A DNA stretch of 64,000 nt from Companilactobacillus musae (GCF_003967595.1 NZ_BIFW01000003.1:76468-140467), one strand, 5' to 3'; shown: positions 46,222 through 55,501, counted from the stretch's first letter. Made by a program: numbers and translations. The notes: generated by a model not told the origin, from the letters alone.

Positions 46222-46890
46222 TTAACTCCCCATCTCAAACATATCTTCAGAAACATCAGAAACTTTGACCTCTTCCAACGTCTTACCTTTAAAGAATAAT
46301 GCCCGACTAGTATATTTCTTAGTTAATTCATAATCATGGGTAATGAAAATGACTGTCAAATTATACTTTTCATTTAATTCTTTAACCAAATCCATCAATT
46401 GCATTTTAACTTCAACATCAAGACTAGCTGTAGATTCATCCAAAATTAAAATTTTAGGATCATTTAGCAATGATTGTGCCAAATATGCCTTTTGCTTTTC
46501 ACCACCGGACGCTAATCCTAATGGACGGTCCTTTAATTCAGTTAACTTGGTTTTAGCTAAAATTGTTTTGATCAACTCATTATTCTCGCGTCTTTTAGTT
46601 GGACTAATCGTGAATTTTAAATTCAATCTGACAAATTGTTCAATATCTAGAGGATAATCGAGATCAATATTTCTAAACTGTGGGACATAACCAATCGTTT
46701 GCGACTTATCAATCTTTAATTCGCCGCTAGTCTTTTTTTCTAACCCCATCATGATCTTAACTAAAGTTGTCTTACCTGATCCATTAGGACCAATCAGACT
46801 AATAAACTCACCATCTGGAATTTTAAAATTAAGATTCTCGAATACTAGTTGTTTTCCAAATCTCTTTGTTAAATCCTTCGCTTCAATCAC
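46222..46890 (-). CDS. Metal ABC transporter ATP-binding protein (ZnuC/MntC family)
   Basis: 222 aa from GTG at 46890. Walker A GPNGSGKTT near 38, signature LASGGEKQKAYLAQ (starting near 128; Ala-Ser where LSGG is usual), Walker B ILILDESTAS near 152, then FITHDYE. Start: GTG 2 nt after the binding-protein stop with GAAG upstream; an upstream ATG would overlap the previous gene by 49 nt and lacks a better site. Confidence 0.85.
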   Translation of the reverse strand: MIEAKDLTKRFGKQLVFENLNFKIPDGEFISLIGPNGSGKTTLVKIMMGLEKKTSGELKIDKSQTIGYVPQFRNIDLDYPLDIEQFVRLNLKFTISPTKRRENNELIKTILAKTKLTELKDRPLGLASGGEKQKAYLAQSLLNDPKILILDESTASLDVEVKMQLMDLVKELNEKYNLTVIFITHDYELTKKYTSRALFFKGKTLEEVKVSDVSEDMFEMGS

Positions 46891-46892
46891 AG

Positions 46893-47768
46893 CTATTTCT
46901 TCACTATCCTTTCGATCTGTGTAATATTGCCGTCCATCCAATCATAATATCCCACATCATTTGGTAATGTTTCTGTGAAATAAACGATTGGAACGTGATA
47001 TTTTTTAGCCAAACCAGTCATTTTAGTAATAATTCCACTTGTAACTTGTTTATTTACCACTAAAAAACTAACTTTATGATTCTTCAAACCATTTTCCATA
47101 TTCTTCACATCTTCAATTGAAGGATCAGTATCATCTTCAATTGATTTAGCAAAGTGAGGATTAGCAATTTTCACACCTAAATCTTTCAACATATAGTATG
47201 GCAGAGGCTCTGTGACATAAGCTTTTTTACCGTTAGTATATTTTTTCAAAGCATCTTCTCTTTGGATTAAACTAGTTAATTTTAAATTATATTCCTTAAA
47301 ATTAGCTTGATAATACGACTTATTCTTAGGATCTACCTTAGACATATGTTGATAGACAGATTTGCTTAGTTTTTGTACATTCTTAACACCGAACCAAACA
47401 TGCTCGTTGTCGCCATCTTTTTTGTGGAGTACATCACTAGCAAAATCTATTAAGTTTTTATTTTGATTATTAGCGGTCACAATTTTATTAACCCAATCAT
47501 CATAGCCCAATCCACTTGAAACTATCAATTGTGAATCAGCAATTTGCTTGGCATCATTGCTTGAAGGTGAAAAACTGTGAGGATCAACGTTAACTGACTC
47601 AATAATCGATTCCACTTTATACTTATTGCCCACAACACTCTTAATCGGTTCAATATAAGTATTCACCGTTGTTGTGATAATTTTTTGAGATGTCTTTTTC
47701 TGAGCACATCCCCCTACAAATATCAGTAGCGAAAATAAAACAAATAAAATTACTTTCTTTTTTCGCAT
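46893..47768 (-). CDS. Metal-binding lipoprotein of zinc/manganese ABC importer (ZnuA-like)
   Basis: 291 aa. Lipobox FVGGCAQK, Cys21. ZnuA/PsaA fold with candidate metal ligands His in VDPHSFSP, His in EHVWFGV, His in ANPHFAKS and an acidic residue in VYFTETLP; the third ligand being His favours zinc over manganese, where Glu is usual. No His-rich loop between them. First gene of a binding protein-ATPase-permease unit. Confidence 0.85.
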   Translation of the reverse strand: MRKKKVILFVLFSLLIFVGGCAQKKTSQKIITTTVNTYIEPIKSVVGNKYKVESIIESVNVDPHSFSPSSNDAKQIADSQLIVSSGLGYDDWVNKIVTANNQNKNLIDFASDVLHKKDGDNEHVWFGVKNVQKLSKSVYQHMSKVDPKNKSYYQANFKEYNLKLTSLIQREDALKKYTNGKKAYVTEPLPYYMLKDLGVKIANPHFAKSIEDDTDPSIEDVKNMENGLKNHKVSFLVVNKQVTSGIITKMTGLAKKYHVPIVYFTETLPNDVGYYDWMDGNITQIERIVKK

Positions 47769-47798
47769 TTATTATCCTCTATTCAAATAATTACATGA

Positions 47799-47848
47799 CT
47801 AAAATAGAGGCCTGAACAAAACCATAAGTTTTGTACCGACCTCTTAAA
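47799..47848. repeat. Degenerate inverted repeat upstream of the metal importer
   Basis: AGAGG-CTG-ACAAAAC pairs with GTTTTGT-CGA-CCTCT around an ATAAG-type loop. It lies in the 5' leader of the importer operon and resembles the GGGACAAAA repeat type. Confidence 0.5.
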
Positions 47849-47911
47849 AATATAACTAATTATTATTGTAAAGGCAAGTTTAGTTACATTACAAATTTGC
47901 CGCCCTCTACA

Positions 47912-47971
47912 ACAAAAAATGCCTATTAAGTATTTTTACTACCTTGAATACTTAATGGGCATTACTTTTTT
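47912..47971. terminator. Hairpin terminator of the lipoprotein gene
   Basis: AATGCC-ATTAAGTATT pairs with AATACTTAAT-GGCATT; T-runs on both sides. Same general type as 33909 and 44874. Confidence 0.75.
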
Positions 47972-47984
47972 TAATTACTAAAGA

Positions 47985-48548
47985 TTACCAGATTTGGAAA
48001 AATTGACCATTTGTTGGTACCAAATAGCTTCCTACTGGTGAATCAGAATTCTTACTATAGATATTTATTTGATATCCATTAACATTATTCCAAGTAACTT
48101 TACCATTAGCAACATATTGTGTTGTTGACTTGTCATAAGTTGAGCTCAATTGATCTGCTAGATATTCCGTTGCCTGATCAGCAGTCGTGATATTAACTGA
48201 TTGTTGACTTTGATCTTGTTGATCTTGAGTAGTCTGGTCATTACTCTTTGAATCAGTTGTACTTGAACTATTAGCATTGTTACTGCTTTGATCAGTTGTA
48301 CCTTGATTGTTATTAGTATTTTGATCATTATCAGATTTTGAATTCGTTGAATTTTTAGCATTATCATCAGATTCAGTATCTGATGTATTAGCAGATTTAG
48401 TCGATTTATTGGGAGTTTTATTTTTCGTACTATCTTGTGTTTGTTCGGATCTAGCAGCTGATTGCGTACTAGCAGATTGTTGATTAGCACAGCCAGCTAA
48501 TAATACCCCTGATAAGACAACCGTAAATATAGATAATCTTTTAAACAT
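47985..48548 (-). CDS. Low-complexity lipoprotein of unknown function
   Basis: 187 aa. Signal with lipobox LLAGC (Cys20). Residues about 22-120 are almost only Ser, Thr, Asn, Asp, Gln and Lys, a flexible hydrophilic stalk; the last about 65 residues (ATEYLADQLSSTYDKSTTQYV and following) form a small folded part I do not recognise. AAGGAGG precedes the ATG at 48548 by 7 nt. Adjacent to the cell-wall operon. Confidence 0.75.
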   Translation of the reverse strand: MFKRLSIFTVVLSGVLLAGCANQQSASTQSAARSEQTQDSTKNKTPNKSTKSANTSDTESDDNAKNSTNSKSDNDQNTNNNQGTTDQSSNNANSSSTTDSKSNDQTTQDQQDQSQQSVNITTADQATEYLADQLSSTYDKSTTQYVANGKVTWNNVNGYQINIYSKNSDSPVGSYLVPTNGQFFQIW

Positions 48549-48605
48549 GTGGAAGTACCTCCTTATACACCAAATATTATATCGGAAGTGTTTCCAGCTC
48601 CGCAA

Positions 48606-48621
48606 TGTTTCTCATGAAACA
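48606..48621. promoter_or_regulatory. parS-like palindrome
   Basis: TGTTTCTCATGAAACA matches the chromosomal parS consensus TGTTTCACGTGAAACA in 14 of 16 positions; the two mismatches are in the central four. The dyad extends to 20 nt. It lies between the racemase and lipoprotein genes, just upstream of the lipoprotein promoter (TATAAT near 48572). Confidence 0.4.
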
Positions 48622-49359
48622 TTAATAAATCTTAGTAAAATCGATTTTTTCGCCACGACGAATCTTTTCACCAAATTCAATTGATTTATCGACGATTACT
48701 CCTTGACCATCAATAACATTATATGGATGATCTGGTGCTTTTTCTTGAGCGAAAGATAACTCTGTACATCCTAGAACAATAACGTCACAGTCAAATTTAT
48801 CATGCATTGTCTTCAAAATATGGAAGTACTTAGGAGCATTCATCTGACCCTTGATCTTAATATCGTCATAAATTAAACTCTCTACTTCATCTTGAACAGC
48901 TTGATCACCCAAACTATATTCAAAACCTGCATCTTTGATTTCATTTTCATAGACATGATCAGCAATTGTTCCCTTAGTAGCAATCAATCCGATTCTTTTT
49001 GCCTTTGGATACTTTTTCTTCATCACACTGATTGCCATATGGGGCATATGAATAATGGGAATATCAGTGGCTGCTTGTAGTTCCTTATAGTAATAGTGGG
49101 CTGTATTACAAATTATTACCATAAATTCAGGCTTTAATAAACTTTGTTGTTTAATATCTTCAGTTAGTGGAGGTAAGAAACTAGGCTTACTGTGGTCCAA
49201 AATATGTGCTGTCCGATCTGGAACAGTTGAATGATTAACCAAAATATAATCTAAATAATCTTGGTCTTTTTTTGTAGGTGTACGTTCATTCAGCAAATGA
49301 ATATAACTTTCAGTAGCTAAACTACCCATTCCACCAATTACTGTAAAGAACTTCTTCAT
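48622..49359 (-). CDS. Aspartate/glutamate racemase family protein
   Basis: 245 aa. PLP-independent racemase with both catalytic cysteines, C84 (IICNTAHYY) and C198 (LGCTELSF). N-terminal FTVIGGMGSLATESY is typical of aspartate racemases. Follows murE by 4 nt with GAGGGT upstream. With MurE of the Lys type it would supply D-Asp for the D-Asp interpeptide bridge; this is inference from context. Confidence 0.8.
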   Translation of the reverse strand: MKKFFTVIGGMGSLATESYIHLLNERTPTKKDQDYLDYILVNHSTVPDRTAHILDHSKPSFLPPLTEDIKQQSLLKPEFMVIICNTAHYYYKELQAATDIPIIHMPHMAISVMKKKYPKAKRIGLIATKGTIADHVYENEIKDAGFEYSLGDQAVQDEVESLIYDDIKIKGQMNAPKYFHILKTMHDKFDCDVIVLGCTELSFAQEKAPDHPYNVIDGQGVIVDKSIEFGEKIRRGEKIDFTKIY

Positions 49360-49363
49360 GATT

Positions 49364-50893
49364 CTAACCCTCAATATCCTTCAAAATTTTCTTAGCAACT
49401 ACTGGATCGCTTGGATAAGGAACATCGACGCCTTTAGTCTTTTGATAAGCATCATTACCCTTAGCAGCTAAAACCACAATATCATCATCGCTACTAGATT
49501 CAATCATTTCACGAATGGCTTTTTCACGATCTAAAACAGTTTTCACTTGAACCTTTGTATGGTCAATCTGATCATCAATTTGTTTACAGATAGCTGCTGG
49601 ATCTTCAAAACCAGGATCGTCAGTTGTTAAAATAGCAAAATCAGCTAGCTCAGTCAAAACTTTAGCAAAGCTTTCACGTCTAGAAACTCCCTTATCACCA
49701 GGACTTCCAACAACTACCTTAATCTTAGAACTTGGATATTCACGCTTGATGAAGCTCAAAAGAGCATTCATACTGGCATAATTGTGAGCATAATCTACAA
49801 AAATCGTTCCATGAGATTGGGTATTAATATGTTCCATTCTTCCGGGAACAAACGCTGATTTTAAACTATCAGCAATCACTTCGTTTTTAACACCGATCTT
49901 CTTGGCGGCAATTATTGCTGCCCCAGCATTTAACTCATTGAAGTCACCAACAAGGCCCAATTTGTATGTATATTCGCTATGTTCCTGTAAATCCTCTGCT
50001 TTATCACTTTCGGCTGTAAAGGTAAAGACAGAATCGTTCAAGTTTGATTCCTTGTTACGAATACTAAAATCAGTATCGCCAACTTCATTTTGAGCGAATC
50101 TGTAAATATCCTTATCAGTGCTTGTTTCTTTAGCTGCGGCATAAACTGTGTCGTAGTCATTTGTTTGACGATTAATAATATTGATCTTGGAATTGATCAT
50201 TAATTGTTTCTTGCAATTCAAGTAGTCCTCATAAGTTGGATGTTCATTAGGTCCAATATGATCAGGTGTAATATTCAAGAATCCACCAATATCAAACTTC
50301 AAGCCATAAACACGATTCTTCTTATAAGCTTGAGAAGATACTTCCATAACTAAGTATTTAAGACCATTATCAACACATCTTCTCATGTCACGGAATAACT
50401 CCAATGACTCGGGTGTTGTAAGATCTGACTTAAATTCATCTTTAGGATCTGGTCCCACAATACGATCAACGGTTGAAAATAGACCAACTTGTTTAGGATA
50501 AGCATTCTTCAAAATATCATATAGGAAGTATGATGTCGTTGTTTTTCCTTTAGTTCCGGTAAAAGCAACAATGAATAAATCATTTTCTGGATTGCCATAG
50601 TATTTGGCACTCAATAGAGCCAAAGCTTTTGAAGCATCCTTAACGATTAAACAATCAATATCCTTACTATATTCTTTTTCTGATACATAAATTTTGGCAC
50701 CATTCTTAATGGCTTGATCCAAATATTCAGCTTTAAATTTATTACCCTTGCAGAAGAAAATTCCATTTGTTTGATCCGCTTTAGAATTGTAACTAATATT
50801 TGTTACTTCAAGGTTTTCATCACTAACTGAACTAGAAACCAGTAAATCATGCTTTTTCAAAATCTCTATCGCACTACTAATTTTTAAACTCAT
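49364..50893 (-). CDS. murE: UDP-N-acetylmuramyl-tripeptide synthetase (MurE)
   Basis: 509 aa. P-loop GTKGKTTT at 113-120, and the Mur-ligase motifs ITPDHIGPNEHP, FVDYAHN and the C-terminal domain. The amino-acid-selecting loop reads TTDDPGFEDPAAI, lacking the DNPR motif of diaminopimelate-adding enzymes, so L-lysine (or another diamino acid without the second carboxylate) is the likely substrate. Cytoplasmic cell-wall precursor synthesis. Third of four genes after a two-component system. Confidence 0.88.
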   Translation of the reverse strand: MSLKISSAIEILKKHDLLVSSSVSDENLEVTNISYNSKADQTNGIFFCKGNKFKAEYLDQAIKNGAKIYVSEKEYSKDIDCLIVKDASKALALLSAKYYGNPENDLFIVAFTGTKGKTTTSYFLYDILKNAYPKQVGLFSTVDRIVGPDPKDEFKSDLTTPESLELFRDMRRCVDNGLKYLVMEVSSQAYKKNRVYGLKFDIGGFLNITPDHIGPNEHPTYEDYLNCKKQLMINSKINIINRQTNDYDTVYAAAKETSTDKDIYRFAQNEVGDTDFSIRNKESNLNDSVFTFTAESDKAEDLQEHSEYTYKLGLVGDFNELNAGAAIIAAKKIGVKNEVIADSLKSAFVPGRMEHINTQSHGTIFVDYAHNYASMNALLSFIKREYPSSKIKVVVGSPGDKGVSRRESFAKVLTELADFAILTTDDPGFEDPAAICKQIDDQIDHTKVQVKTVLDREKAIREMIESSSDDDIVVLAAKGNDAYQKTKGVDVPYPSDPVVAKKILKDIEG

Positions 50894-50905
50894 TTCTACA
50901 CGCTC

Positions 50906-52141
50906 CTAAAATAAATGTTTAAAAAATTCTATGATTTGATTCCACCAAGATTTCTGGTTTGTCTTCTTATCTACTACTTTTTTAACATCTGCCTTTTTAA
51001 ACGGAAGATAACCGTTACCAGTGTTTGTGGCAATCAATTTTACCGTTTGTTTATCGTGAATTGCAGTAAAACCTAACTCGTCACTACTTACATTATAACG
51101 TAAATCTGCAATATTAAAGTTTTTAGGCAGCCAAGCATAAACAGGTTCATAAGTTTTATATTTTTTATTATTAATCGTGACACTTTGATTCTTTTGAACA
51201 ATTTCTTTACGTTCGTAATTCTCTTTCAAATAATGCACCAACTTCTGAGTACTACGGAATCTCTTATCTTTGTCATCCTTCTCACCTTGGGCATTTAAAA
51301 CGATCGTAACGATACGTGAGTTATCCATTGGCAATGTTCCGACAAAAGACTCGCCTGCAGCATCAGTCGTTCCCGTTTTTAATCCATCAAATTCATATCC
51401 TTCTTGATAATCACGATTACCTTTCAGCAAAAAATTCAAAGAATCAAAATTCTTCACTTCATTATCCACTGGAAACTCTAATTTAGACTTAGACGTTGTT
51501 TCTAGGATTTCTGGGTATTGATCTAAAACATGTTTAACAATAACCCCAATATCGTTAGCGGATAACTTATTCTCATCGTTCTTAGTACCAAGATACATCC
51601 CTGCATCCAAATCTGAATTATTCAAACCTGACACATTATAAAGCTGAGCATTCTTGATACCCCAATCCTTAACCGTTTGTCGCATCATCTTAACGAATTT
51701 AGCCTGACTTCCAGCCACCTTATCCGCTAACATCATTGCTGCCGAGTTTGATGAAACAATCCAAGCTGCATTATAAAGATCTTTTACTGAGTATGTTTTA
51801 TCAGCATCAATTCTTACATTGGTATACTCGGCTTTTTGGGTCATATCAGCTTGAGCCTGTGTTGGCTGCAATTGGTCGTTCTCAGTAATTTTGCCCTCTT
51901 TAAGAGCCCTAGTTACTAAATATAAAGTAATGATTTTAGTTATTGAGCCGATTGCAACTTTTTCATCAGCATCTTTTTTATAAATGACTTGACCAGTTTG
52001 CTCGTCAAACATCATTCCTGCTGTAGCATTCAAATCAAACTGTGCTGCTGTATCATCAGCTTTAACAGTTGATGTAAAAATTGGCAACGTCAGAATAACA
52101 ACTGACATTACCAACATTAATTTCTTAAAGAAACTTTTCAT
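50906..52141 (-). CDS. dacA: D-alanyl-D-alanine carboxypeptidase (DacA/PBP5 type)
   Basis: 411 aa. Signal peptide 1-28 (ending TVKADD). Serine-peptidase motifs: S66-x-x-K69 (GSITKI), S130-S-N132, and K255-T-G257. C-terminal beta domain and an amphipathic tail (WWNQIIEFFKHLF) that would anchor to the membrane. Trims pentapeptides in the wall, changing cross-linking. Second-to-last regulatory link: it follows the histidine kinase gene by 15 nt. Confidence 0.92.
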   Translation of the reverse strand: MKSFFKKLMLVMSVVILTLPIFTSTVKADDTAAQFDLNATAGMMFDEQTGQVIYKKDADEKVAIGSITKIITLYLVTRALKEGKITENDQLQPTQAQADMTQKAEYTNVRIDADKTYSVKDLYNAAWIVSSNSAAMMLADKVAGSQAKFVKMMRQTVKDWGIKNAQLYNVSGLNNSDLDAGMYLGTKNDENKLSANDIGVIVKHVLDQYPEILETTSKSKLEFPVDNEVKNFDSLNFLLKGNRDYQEGYEFDGLKTGTTDAAGESFVGTLPMDNSRIVTIVLNAQGEKDDKDKRFRSTQKLVHYLKENYERKEIVQKNQSVTINNKKYKTYEPVYAWLPKNFNIADLRYNVSSDELGFTAIHDKQTVKLIATNTGNGYLPFKKADVKKVVDKKTNQKSWWNQIIEFFKHLF

Positions 52142-52156
52142 ATTAAACCTCTTAAA

Positions 52157-53254
52157 TCAATCTTGGGATTTTGAAATTGGAAAATGACTAATAAATGATG
52201 TTTTTTCGTCGTTTGAAGTAACGGCAATAGTTCCACCATGTAACTGCACCATACTTTGAGCTATTGCAAGACCTAAACCAGTTCCACCTGTTTTTTTAGA
52301 TCGAGAATCTTCAACTCGATAAAAACGATCAAAAACATGTTTCAAAGAGTCTTCCGGAATAGATTTACCATTATTAGCTACTGTCACTACAACTTCTTTT
52401 TCTTTCATCTCAGCAGTCAGCCAAATATGGGTTGCTCCTTTACCATACTTAAAAGCATTCATGATCAGGTTATTGAAGACTCTTCCGAGCTTTTCAGTAT
52501 CACCTTTCATCATGATCTTGTCTGGTACAGAATTAACAATAATTTCCATACCTCGCTTATTAGCCTCTAATTCAAAATCAGCCGACAATTGATCTAGCAT
52601 TTGTGCCATATCAAATTTTGTCATATTCAAACGACTTGTTGCATGTTGCACATTAGCGTATTCAAATAGTGAATTGACTAGATTTTGCATTTCTAATGAT
52701 TTTTTATAAGCAATATGCGTATACTTCAAAATCTGACCTAAATCATTGAAATTCTTGCTCTCAATCAATCCCAAATAACCAATAACTGAGGTTAAAGGCG
52801 TTCTGATATCATGACTGACATTACTAATCAATTCATCCTTACTTTTTTCAGATTGGCGCTGCTCTTCGGAGTGACGATTCATATTGGAAATTAATAGATT
52901 AAAGCTATCTACAATATTTTGCAAATTAGGATTCACTTTTAAATTGATCTGCTTAGTTAAATTATCTGTTGCAGTTTTATGCAAAATCTTTTTGATCTGA
53001 CTTAGTTCCATCTCATGATAAGTATGAATAACTATTAAGTAAGTCAAAAATATTTCTAAAACCAAAACTAAAATAATTACCCAACTCTTATCTAAAAGTC
53101 CTTGGAAATTAGTTTGCAAATTATTCACTAACTTATTAGGACCAATTCCCGCAATTAAAATAACATTTATTATCTGAAATAAAAGAAAGGTGCCTATTCC
53201 TTCAATCAGGAGGACACCTTTTTCCCTTACATTCAGTTTGATTCGTTTGCTCAA
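52157..53254 (-). CDS. Sensor histidine kinase
   Basis: 365 aa. Two membrane helices (about 14-36 and 58-77) around a short outside loop, then HAMP-like linker, H148 in SNVSHDIRTPLT, and an HATPase domain (NLIMNAFKYG; GTGLGLAIAQSMV). Start is TTG at 53254: GTGGAGG lies 7 nt before it and the response-regulator stop is 3 nt away. Small sensor loop suggests membrane or wall precursor sensing (VanS/envelope-stress type). The cognate regulator is next to it. Confidence 0.88.
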   Translation of the reverse strand: MSKRIKLNVREKGVLLIEGIGTFLLFQIINVILIAGIGPNKLVNNLQTNFQGLLDKSWVIILVLVLEIFLTYLIVIHTYHEMELSQIKKILHKTATDNLTKQINLKVNPNLQNIVDSFNLLISNMNRHSEEQRQSEKSKDELISNVSHDIRTPLTSVIGYLGLIESKNFNDLGQILKYTHIAYKKSLEMQNLVNSLFEYANVQHATSRLNMTKFDMAQMLDQLSADFELEANKRGMEIIVNSVPDKIMMKGDTEKLGRVFNNLIMNAFKYGKGATHIWLTAEMKEKEVVVTVANNGKSIPEDSLKHVFDRFYRVEDSRSKKTGGTGLGLAIAQSMVQLHGGTIAVTSNDEKTSFISHFPISKSQD

Positions 53255-53256
53255 AA

Positions 53257-53943
53257 TCAAACCTCCACTTTGTAGCCTACGCCCCAAACGGTTTCAATAA
53301 CCTTTTCACCATTGGTAGCTTCTTCTAATTTATCTCGTAAGTGACTAACATGTACCATAACTGTTTTAGCGGAAACAACACTCTCTTGTTTCCAAACTCG
53401 TTCAAAAATCTCATCAGCTGAAAATACTCGATTTGGATGACTGGCAAGCAAATAGAGCACCCCGAATTCCAAAGCTGTTAATTGGACTTTTTGATCTGAA
53501 TCAGTTACAACTTCATGAGAATCCTTATATATTGTAATCGGACCAACTTCCAATTTGTCTGGAACATTTTTAGCCGTCTGTTGTGAACTACGACGTAACA
53601 ATGAACGAATTCTGGCCATAATTTCCAAAGGATTGAATGGCTTCGTAACATAATCGTCAGCACCGGTAATAAGACCTTGTATCTTATCCATATCGGTAGT
53701 CTTGGCAGAAACAATTATAATTGGTATTTGTGAGTTTTTACGAACCCGTTTAACGACCTCAATCCCATCAATACCAGGCATCATGATATCTAAAACCATT
53801 AGCGCTATATCGCTATGAGCAGCCAATTGGTCCATTGCCTCTTGCCCCGAATTAGCCGCAATTGGCTCATATCCCTCATTCTTTATATAAATGCTGAGTA
53901 GTTCCACAATTTCTTTATCATCATCAACAACTAAGATTTTCAT
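53257..53943 (-). CDS. OmpR-family response regulator
   Basis: 228 aa. Receiver domain with phospho-acceptor D52 (LMVLDIMMPGIDGIE) and Lys in VTKPFNP, then winged-helix DNA-binding domain (about 130-228). First gene of the regulator-kinase-dacA-murE-racemase unit, so probably controls it. -10-like TATAAT lies near 54000 upstream with no clear -35. Confidence 0.92.
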   Translation of the reverse strand: MKILVVDDDKEIVELLSIYIKNEGYEPIAANSGQEAMDQLAAHSDIALMVLDIMMPGIDGIEVVKRVRKNSQIPIIIVSAKTTDMDKIQGLITGADDYVTKPFNPLEIMARIRSLLRRSSQQTAKNVPDKLEVGPITIYKDSHEVVTDSDQKVQLTALEFGVLYLLASHPNRVFSADEIFERVWKQESVVSAKTVMVHVSHLRDKLEEATNGEKVIETVWGVGYKVEV

Positions 53944-54048
53944 TTAATAAACCTCTCAAGCGAACATATATTTACAAGTCTACAACTAGTTAGTATTATA
54001 CAATAAGATGTAGCTAGATTACTAATTAGACAATGAAAGAGAGCCCAC

Positions 54049-54246
54049 ATGGAATATTTAAAAAAGAGAATGAAGTTTCTACTGATAATTATCTTTTCGG
54101 TTGCCGTAATTTTCTTCGTTCAATATGAACTACATTTCGATAATAATTTAGATCTTAAAAAGGTTGGTTTGATCATGACCATTTTACAAGCTGCCGCCGG
54201 TGGTTATGGGATATATGGAGTGGTTCAATTCTTTCGGGTTAAATAA
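54049..54246 (+). CDS. Small hypothetical membrane protein
   Basis: 65 aa, two hydrophobic segments (about 10-24, 40-60) and a basic tail. AAAGAGAG precedes the ATG. Divergent from the response regulator gene. No family recognised. The compound inverted-repeat element begins 3 nt after its stop. Confidence 0.6.
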   Translation: MEYLKKRMKFLLIIIFSVAVIFFVQYELHFDNNLDLKKVGLIMTILQAAAGGYGIYGVVQFFRVK

Positions 54247-54249
54247 GAC

Positions 54250-54730
54250 TGCCGTCCTCCGCAACAAAGAAAATTGGGCTGAAACGTAGTGAGCTAAGTA
54301 GAACTTCACTACTGAGCCCATTTTCTTTGTTGCTCCAGACTGGTGTATCCATTGGTTTTGATTGATATTTTAGATTTTAAATCTTTAAACAAATTTATTA
54401 CTACTATTAATCCATTAGATATGATATTAGATCCTACTTCATTTCAATACAAAAATAAAAATAGCAGTATTTAGTAAGAAATCTGGAATTATATCTTCCA
54501 AGAGTCTTAGTAAATACTGCTTTATTTTTTATATTCAGAATCCTTATTTACGTATATCTTAGTCCGGAACAACAACCAGCTGATGGGCTCAGCCGCGAAA
54601 TTCTACTTAGTGGGGAACCCACTTAAACCCACTTAGTAGAAGGTCAGTATTTGAAACAATTCGTAGAATTGTTTCAAATCTGTGCCCGCAGCGTTCCAGC
54701 CCAATCAGCTGGTTGTTGTGGAGGACGGCA
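54250..54730. mobile_element. Compound inverted-repeat element (possible MITE-like)
   Basis: Outer 18-bp inverted repeat (54250-54267 and 54713-54730, 17 of 18 bases). Inside: left hairpin 54262-54332 and right hairpin 54569-54719, each with a GGGCT/AGCCC step and each carrying CTAAGTAGAA or its complement. A terminator-like hairpin lies between (54456-54531). It has no ORF and no transposase. The 508-bp gap between 54247 and 54754 is fully occupied by it. Confidence 0.55.
54456..54531. terminator. Internal hairpin of the compound element
   Basis: AGCAGTATTTAGTAAGA pairs with TCTTAGTAAATACTGCT (one mismatch), with a GGAA/TTCC inner step. Same general type as the other recurring hairpins. Confidence 0.6.
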
Positions 54731-54754
54731 TCCTTCAATAAACCTCAAAATCAC

Positions 54755-55501
54755 CTAAAATACTGAACGGTCATGAATTCCCATGGTACGGCGGAATACA
54801 AAACGAACACCGTAAGCAACTGCAGCGGCAATAAAGTAACCAATTGCATTAAGCGCTGGGTTGATTGTTGCAGGTACAACTGTCATAGCGGCTAGGAAAA
54901 CAAACATAAATACTAAACCGACTAACAAGTAACCGATTGTAATTCCCCAACCTGGTCGTTTATCTTTAGGCAATTTCATTTGGTTGTTGAACCATGTCAA
55001 CAAGACACCCCACATTGCTGATAAGACAACTAGAGTAACAATACCAGTTTGGTTATTAGGATCGGCTTTTTTACTTGTCAAAGCTACGATACCATACAAC
55101 AAACCAAACAATGCAAAGAATAATAGAGATGTATCAATCCACGAAGCCCAGAATGGTGTCTTCTTAGGTTTTTTAACTGGATGAACAATATCTTTGGCTC
55201 TTTGAGTTACTGGTCCATAAAGTTGATTAGCTGGAATTCCTTTAATTTGGTTATCAACGATTTCAGGAAGTAATTTATCAATAGCTTCTTTAGCTTCTTC
55301 TTCCTTAAATCCGTCGTCCATTAAGTATTTATTTAGCTTGAATACATATTCAGCATTTTTATTACTTAATTTCTTGCGTAAATCATCCGCATTAGCACTA
55401 TAAATTTCGCTTTTGATTTCTTCTTTTTTTTCGTTCTTAGCTGAAGCAACTTTTTGTTTTTCAGCAGCTTGTTTATTCTTCTCTCTTAAATCCTCTGACA
55501 T
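54755..55501 (-). CDS. DUF1129 membrane protein
   Basis: 248 aa. Charged N-terminus (about 1-115, with a KEEE region), then four to five hydrophobic segments (about 122-230). DUF1129 proteins have no established role. Last gene of the ychF unit, 14 nt after it. Confidence 0.75.
   Translation of the reverse strand: MSEDLREKNKQAAEKQKVASAKNEKKEEIKSEIYSANADDLRKKLSNKNAEYVFKLNKYLMDDGFKEEEAKEAIDKLLPEIVDNQIKGIPANQLYGPVTQRAKDIVHPVKKPKKTPFWASWIDTSLLFFALFGLLYGIVALTSKKADPNNQTGIVTLVVLSAMWGVLLTWFNNQMKLPKDKRPGWGITIGYLLVGLVFMFVFLAAMTVVPATINPALNAIGYFIAAAVAYGVRFVFRRTMGIHDRSVF

Noticed and set aside
48158..48490. 110-codon frame on the same strand inside the lipoprotein gene
   Set aside because: It is the out-of-frame reading of a low-complexity Ser/Asn/Asp/Gln stretch, without ribosome site.
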